NCBI RefSeq assembly: GCF_008831285.2
Contig: NC_045150.1
Location: 310,001-374,000 of the forward strand
Length of the DNA: 64,000 bases
From: Nymphaea colorata
Taxonomy: Eukaryota > Streptophyta > Magnoliopsida > Nymphaeales > Nymphaeaceae
Reading direction: 5' to 3'
Shown piece after piece: positions 58,403 through 64,000 of the stretch. A model generated the notes under the pieces. That model searched no databases. It was given only the letters and a program-made list of their open reading frames with translations, and was not told the origin of the DNA. The position numbers and the translations under genes are program-made. Positions within the stretch are counted from its first letter, which is position 1. The number at the start of each line of letters is the position of its first letter.

Positions 58403-59216
58403 TCACCATGTACCTTCCTTCAACTCTTTGATCAGATATCCGAAAAAGCATATGTAGTTAAGAGTATATTCGATTTGAATCCATTTCATTGACAGCCCTA
58501 CTCATATTAGCTGCTTTTTTAGGAGGAGGGTCACATTGACTAAGTGCTGATACAATGTGAATGGGCTGGTGCAGGCCAATATGCATTCGGTTATTGTAAA
58601 CATTCGCCTCAAGATCAAAAGAGGACTTCCCATTTGAAAAATGCTTGAAAAACAGTCTAAAAATAAAGGTAAGTTGAAATCTGTCATAGAATTGGTGCCT
58701 TGGTGCATTTAATTGATACTTCTTTTTTATCATAAAGATATCTATTATAATTATATATTATAATTATACATATATTGACATAATATTCTAAGTTATTCAA
58801 ATATGAATGCAAAGAATGTTGGTTTAAACTAAATGAAAGTTAGTTTACCCATCCATCCTTTTCTGAGGAATATACGTATGAGAATCTTCATATTCTTATT
58901 TCTCCCTTATTTTTTAAACGAATTTATTCTCAATGTTTTTCACACGCTGTTTGACTATTTGTCATACTTGTTTGAAAAGTTCAATATTGACAAGGTCCAG
59001 ACCGTAATATCTGAGCTAAGTCTGCCATGGATTGGACTGGCTTTCACTATATTGTTCATACTTGTTCATAAAGTTTCAATACCGGTTCAATGATGTTTGA
59101 GAGCGTTCTCCCAAGTGGGTCCATAAAGTTCATATCAGTTCCCAAACTGATTATGGTCTTTTGAAATTACTGCGGAGTACTTTTTAACTAGATTGCTTCT
59201 TTTACATGAATTTTTC

Positions 59217-59416
59217 AATTGTCGCCTAGTGGAAATTATCTCATGACAAAGTATACGTATACCAAAGGCCATAATGTATTTAGTTGGACTGGTGAAGTCA
59301 TCCGTCGTCCGTTCGACTTCGATAGCTTCTATGCTTTTGTGCCAAATGGAATGAATGTTGTATTATTTGATATACATTGGATCTACACCAAACACCGCCA
59401 CGACCCTAAACACTAG
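59217..59416 (+). pseudogene. exon-like block 1, unit B
   Basis: Reads KGHNVFSWTGEVIRRPFDFD, SFYAFVPNGM and IHWIYTKHRHDPKH, then TAG. Relative to unit A, the AG before the block is TG, CAG has become TAG near the start, and an extra tract shifts the frame, so this copy looks damaged at its 5' side. Confidence 0.4.
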
Positions 59417-59447
59417 GGCTAAAGGAGGGGGAGGGGCCCCTTTCAAA

Positions 59448-59494
<47 letters not shown>

Positions 59495-59626
59495 ATTTTT
59501 TTTTTAATTTTTACTTAGTCTATATACAAATTTTTGAGAAATTTATTTTTTGGGCTCCGAAACTATACTTGGGTCTCCCTAGTGAAAAAGTCTTGGCTCC
59601 ACCCCTAAGGCCTCCACATAAATTTC
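59410..59626. repeat. TIR repeat with internal (TA)n inserted in unit B
   Basis: Left GGGCTAAAGGAGGGGGAGGG, a (TA)n of about 44 bp at 59,448-59,491, and right end TTGGCTCCACCCCTAAGG. Absent from the same place in unit A, so it entered after the unit duplicated. Same family as 51,060. Confidence 0.55.
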
Positions 59627-60841
59627 AATCTTACATATCAGATGTCTTGATCAATGAATTCCATGCATGGGTACATGAGGAAAATATACATACAAGCCAA
59701 ACCAGGTCATACATGAAAGCTAAAGGTTTGTAAATCTTAGTGGCAAGAGCTGGAAGAAACCAAGCAGATATTTCTTATTTTGAAACTTCATAAGCTGCTT
59801 TTTATCTGTTTACTAATCCAATATTATACTTCACATCTGCTCCCCTATTCATAGAGCAGCAACATAATATAATGTATGTTATATGCAACTAAAGCTTGTT
59901 ATTTCTGGAACAAGGTGATGTGGGTAAGCTTGTCCAAACCAAACTGAGTCAAGCAATTAGAAGTGTCCTATTTGATGACTAATTTGTTTTTTCCAGTTTT
60001 AGTTGATCTTTCCATTTCTCCCTTTGACCAACACTGTCTTGGTTTCCGTATCGTCTCATTTTGTTGGCAGTATCGGTTTATTATTATTTTCTTTTTTTTT
60101 TAAAAAAATCAATTAATTAAAAATATTTGATAAATAAAAAGTGCTTAATATTGTCAAATACATATGGGGCTAGGGCTGATTCAGCTTGCAGCAGATCCAA
60201 TGTGAATCTGCTAATAAGAAACTGACGTTGACAACACCATCCCCTGCTTTATAATATATAAGGGGAAACAACGAGAAAGAACAAACGACTGGTTTCTAGA
60301 TTCTTGTTCTTCCTGCTTTTACTTCTTGTGCCGTCCATTTCAGAGCCCTTACTCATTTATTGATGGATGAGTGTCTCTCATTTCTCTCTCTCTCTCTCTC
60401 TCTTACGAGATCTACATGGCCACAAGTATACGCTGTAATTTTACATGCATAAGTGAGAACAAAGTTGGAGTCATTCACCGATAATTGGTAAAAGACAGAC
60501 CACTTGAGGAAGGGACAAAAACCAGTCCCACTAAAATGAATTATGAAAGTACTTTTTTGACAATCTAGCCTGATATTTGATGAATATGATCTCAAGAGTG
60601 ATGTGGTGAGAAACATATGTTAAGTTCATTTTTTTTTACAATTGAAAAATGAACTACTCTTGTTACATCAAAATCTTTAACTTGAACTAAAACATGATTT
60701 ATGTAAAACTGGTGTTTATAAACACATTAGGAGGTCAACATTTTGTTTAAAACACTTTTTTAACACAAATTTAAGAGGCCTGGTTTTTATCTTTTACCTA
60801 AGTGTTGTGGCATTTACGGATATATCTATATATATATAGAC

Positions 60842-60975
60842 AAGATCAGCAGAAAGCATCCGAGGCCGATCTGTCGGTGTGTACCTTAAGGAGCTTGAAA
60901 GGAAAACTAGGGTTCTAGAGGCAGATCAGGTTCTAGGTAGTAGTCCCTTAGGAGTGTCTGGTGGGTCCATTTTAA
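60842..60975 (+). pseudogene. exon-like block 2, unit B, frameshifted
   Basis: Same sequence as the unit A and C blocks, but a 2-bp GT insertion (CTGTCGGTGTGTACC) shifts the frame after KASEADLSV. Beyond it, the old frame resumes as LKELERKTRVLEADQVLG and SSPLGVSGG. Confidence 0.45.
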
Positions 60976-61340
60976 GTTATCCCCTGGCTTGAGTAATGAA
61001 TCTTGCTTTCTGAACAGTTCTTTGATGGAGTGAGGTTCAAGATCAATTGGCTCTTGGGGCCCAGGGTTCAGGGTAGTCGAGGCGCCTTTTGTTTGGCTTT
61101 TGTGGGTGGCAGAGTCCTTTTATCGGTGGTTTCTGTACAAGTGAATACAAATATAAACACCGAGGGGGTGTTTGATAACTTCAGATTTTAGATTCATAGA
61201 CAGAATACGACATACTTTGGTCGATATGACAAAATATCTATGCAAAAACTTTGGTTAAATGAATTAATGTAAGGTCCTCATGTAAAACTCTCATTTTACT
61301 TTTTGCACTAAGTTAAAGTTTGATCTAAAACTAGAGAAAA

Positions 61341-62507
61341 AAGTTAATCTCAAATTCATTGCGTGGTAGAAGGCCGAAGCCCCTACCCAATCTCTCATCT
61401 GATAGGATACAAAGTTTGTTGTCGTTACCTCATGATGTCGCGCCCCTACCACCTTTAACTTGATTGTCAGTGACCCTCCTTTTTGCAGCATAGAAAGTTG
61501 GTGCCTCAAGGATTCATAATGAAAACTGACCGCCTACCAATTTCCAGCTCGTCGATTGCTCCAAGCCACTTGGAAGTCATTTATACGAGTACTTGAAGCA
61601 CCATTTGTATTGGTGAATGTAAGGCCCATGTCAGAAATATCAGGAATATGTGGCTCTAGAATTATAAGAGAAAAAAAGGTCATGTATAGAAAATTTCCTT
61701 ATTCTTATGCTAATTTTGTTTTGTTAATTGAAGACATAATCTCCAATATAAATTTTAGGTAACAAACTTCACTGCCCTACTCTTTTACAAGGAAAATTCT
61801 CCTTGGGCCCTCTGCTTCAATCTTTAATCCCTAAGAAAGAAATCTAATGTCTTCGAATATGTTGGTTAGGGACCTATTTTTCTTACTATTGCGAAATAAG
61901 AGTTTGGGCTTATTATATTTAAATTAGATGACCCCAACTAATGAAATGACAGCTAGTAGAAGCAATGGTGGAGCTACAAATTTTATTTGGAGGTGCACTA
62001 ATTTAAATGCTCTCTTGTCTTTAGGGGCCCTAATTAGTAGCGAAAACTGGAAAATTCACTAGAGGGACACTTGTTTAAAAATATTCAATTCTAGTGAGAC
62101 ATTTAAAATAAATATTTAAGATTCCCATTTAAAAATAAAGAACTTTTAAGAGATTGGTGTAGGCTACCGTCCACACCAGTCACAATGTGGCTATGCCCCT
62201 AGCCCTAATGCATGTAAATATGCAAACTAAGGCATTATCATTAAAATAACAAATTTACGGGGATGGTGTGGCCAACAGACCACATCCACCTATATGTGGC
62301 TTCATCACTGAAATACAAGCGATATTTCTCTTCTGATTTTTGCCTTGTATTCTTTGCCTCATGTTATTTCTCCCTTTTGAATAAAGTACTATTCCTTTGC
62401 CTAAATAGTTTTAGAGACTCTCACCTGCACAGCTTGAGTTGCGTGTGCCGTATGTAGTTAGAGTAGGGAGACTTTTTGGTAATTTTTTTCTTAAAAGGTC
62501 CTTTCTA

Positions 62508-62547
<40 letters not shown>

Positions 62548-62593
62548 TTCTTTTTATTTTTGTCTTCACACAAAGTTTTCCTTTTTTTCTTTT
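61341..62593. other. spacer between array units B and C
   Basis: 61,965-62,213 carries 'ggtggagctac' and 'gtggctatgcccctag' ends, another GGTGGAGCCAG-family fragment. A T-run of 31 bp is at 62,510-62,540. Short frames (61,556-61,762; 62,263-62,457) are not recognised. Confidence 0.4.
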
Positions 62594-62639
62594 TTGTGTG
62601 AACTAGGGGTATATTTTGTTATAACCATATTGCTGAATG

Positions 62640-62823
62640 AAAATTTCGTGCACCAGTATGACACATATAACAAAGTTCTCACCTTGTATCCTGATCATGT
62701 TTGGTATGCGAAGCGCCGTAGTGTATCTATCTGGTTGAATGAATTGATGCTCGATGAAGACATTCAATTCTATTTCCTTGGTTTCTGTGCCTTCATGCCA
62801 AATGAAATTAGTGTGCTGTATTA
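62640..62823 (+). pseudogene. exon-like block 1, unit C
   Basis: Reads HQYDTYNKVLTLYPDHVWYA, ISIWLNELMLDEDIQ-like text and FCAFMPNEI, then a TAA. Only the FYAFVPNGM-like core clearly matches A and B, so the upstream part has diverged or is different. Confidence 0.35.
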
Positions 62824-63797
62824 ACTGACATACATTGGATGTATACCAGTGCTCGCATTTCAAGCAGAAAGTGCCAGTATCAAACAAGGATCTCAATCGT
62901 ATATAGCAGATCCCTTAAAAGATGAATGCCATTGGAGGGTTCATTAGGAAAATATACATACAAGCCAAACCAGGTCATACATGAAAGCTAAGAGTTTGTA
63001 AATCTTAGTAGAAAAAGCAAGAAACAGCGAAGCATATATTTATTAATTCGAAACATCATAAGCTGCTTCTTATCGGTTTACTAATTCATAGAGCAGCTCC
63101 TACGTTAGAAAAATATTGTATGTCAGAACACAACATAATATAATGTATGTTATATGCATCTAAAGCTTGTTATCTCTGTAACAAGATGATGTGGGAAATC
63201 TTGTTCAAACCAAACTGAGTCCAGCAATTAAACTTGTTTTCCGGTTTTAGTTGATCTTTCCATTTCTTCCCTTTGTTTCATTCAGTTACATAATTGTCCT
63301 CCGCGAGTATTATCTGTCTCGGTTTCCACAACATTTCAATTTGTTGGCAGTATCGGGTTATTCTTATTTTCCTTTTTTTTTTCAAAATTAATTAATGAAT
63401 AATAAGAAATATTTGATAAATAAAAAGTGCTTAATATTGTGAGATACATATGGGCTAGAGCTGACTCAGTTGGCAGCAGATCCGATGCGTATCAGCTAAA
63501 TAAGAAACTGATATTGACAACGCCATCCCCTGCTTTCTGACAGATACAACGAGAGAGAAAAGAAGACTGGTCTCCAGATTCTTGTTCGCTTACTTCTTCT
63601 ACTGTCCATTTCATATCATGGTAACCATGGCTCTTCCTGCTTTTACTTCTTGTACTGTCTAATTTCATCAACCAGTGGGTCTACCTTATGCCAATTATTG
63701 GTGGATGAGTGTCACTTTTTTTTTCCCTTCATGAGACCTTCATAGCCACAAAGGGGCAAGTACATGCTGTAATTTTTAAGTGCATGAGAATTTGGAG

Positions 63798-63837
<40 letters not shown>

Positions 63838-63840
63838 GAA

Positions 63841-63971
63841 AAGATCAACACAAAGCATCGGAGGCCGATATGCCGGTAAACTTTAAGGAGCTTGAAAGGA
63901 AAACTAGGGTATTGGAGGGAGATCAGATTCTCAGTAGTAGCCCCTTGGGAGTGTGTGGTGAGTCCATTTGA
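63841..63971 (+). pseudogene. exon-like block 2, unit C
   Basis: Open frame KDQHKASEADMPVNFKELER, KTRVLEGDQILSSSPLGVCG, then GTGAGTCC, which is a consensus splice donor at the end of the conserved text. The (TA)n sits immediately upstream. Confidence 0.4.
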
Positions 63972-64000
63972 ACTTGCCCCCTGGCTTAAGTTATGGATCT

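Larger units (their letters stand above)
58655..61340 (+). repeat. tandem array unit B (~2.7 kb alignable)
   Basis: Collinear with unit A from 'aaataaaggtaagttgaaat' to 'ctgatctaaaactagagaaa'. It contains block 1 (59,217-59,416), an insertion of a (TA)n-bearing repeat at 59,410-59,626, block 2 (60,842-60,975) and a downstream stretch. That stretch follows 'ctttctgaacag' and reads FFDGVRFKINWLLGPRVQGS. Offset from A is about 3.9-4.05 kb. Confidence 0.85.
62594..64000 (+). repeat. tandem array unit C, cut by the window edge
   Basis: Matches A and B from block 1 (about 62,640-62,823) through 'catacatgaaagctaa', 'ataatataatgtatgtta', 'ttggtggatgagtgtc', (TA)n at 63,799-63,833 and block 2 (63,841-63,971). 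The upstream intron-like part shared by A and B is not recognised here, and the block 1 to block 2 distance is shorter than in B by about 450 bp. Confidence 0.75.

Noticed and set aside
1-64000. CRISPR arrays, bacterial operons, organellar insertions
   Set aside because: No regularly spaced repeats, no prokaryotic-style gene clusters, and no chloroplast or mitochondrial gene sequence was recognised.

Overview
This window is plant nuclear DNA from a flowering plant. It is AT-rich, with long (TA)n and (CT)n microsatellites and many decayed transposable elements of several classes. The genes have spliced introns with GT-AG borders. I cannot name the species; the protein sequences and repeat mix do not decide a lineage.

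Three genes have good support. (1) An intron-less PADRE/DUF4228-type protein, 12,429-12,947 (+), with a TATA box at 12,342. (2) TAF7, the TFIID subunit, on the minus strand. Its coding exons lie between 24,811 and 21,811, it probably has a leader intron reaching several kb upstream, and a micro-exon is needed to keep frame near the C-terminus. (3) Cytosolic ribosomal protein eS10 (RPS10), 35,106-38,749 (+), with five coding exons. The first exon ends exactly at the ATG, the last intron is 2.8 kb, and the promoter carries a telo-box and a site II motif.

Most of the rest is mobile DNA. 1.2-4.6 kb: a very old Copia relic with an internal duplication. 6.0-6.6 kb: a GC-rich TIR element. 13.5-18.2 kb: a complete but dead Copia element with 240-bp LTRs, PBS and PPT. 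19.6-20.3 kb and 37.6-38.4 kb: two copies of one hAT-like MITE, the second inside the last RPS10 intron. 31.24-31.57 kb: a 332-bp MITE with 16-bp perfect inverted ends. 39.7-47.2 kb: a nest in which an L1-type LINE (minus strand) has inserted into the dimerisation region of a hAT transposase gene whose tail also carries a small MITE. 48.2-49.1 kb: a miniature LTR element (TRIM). 51.7-52.5 and 53.3-53.7 kb: fragments of other LINEs. 53.83-54.06 kb: a tRNA-derived SINE with a perfect 13-bp target-site duplication.

From 54.7 kb to the right edge lie three diverged tandem copies of a 3-4 kb unit. Each contains two exon-like blocks with related reading frames that I do not recognise. This array is the best candidate in the window for an undescribed gene family or repeat. 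The remaining intergenic stretches hold microsatellites, small tandem duplications and TE fragments.
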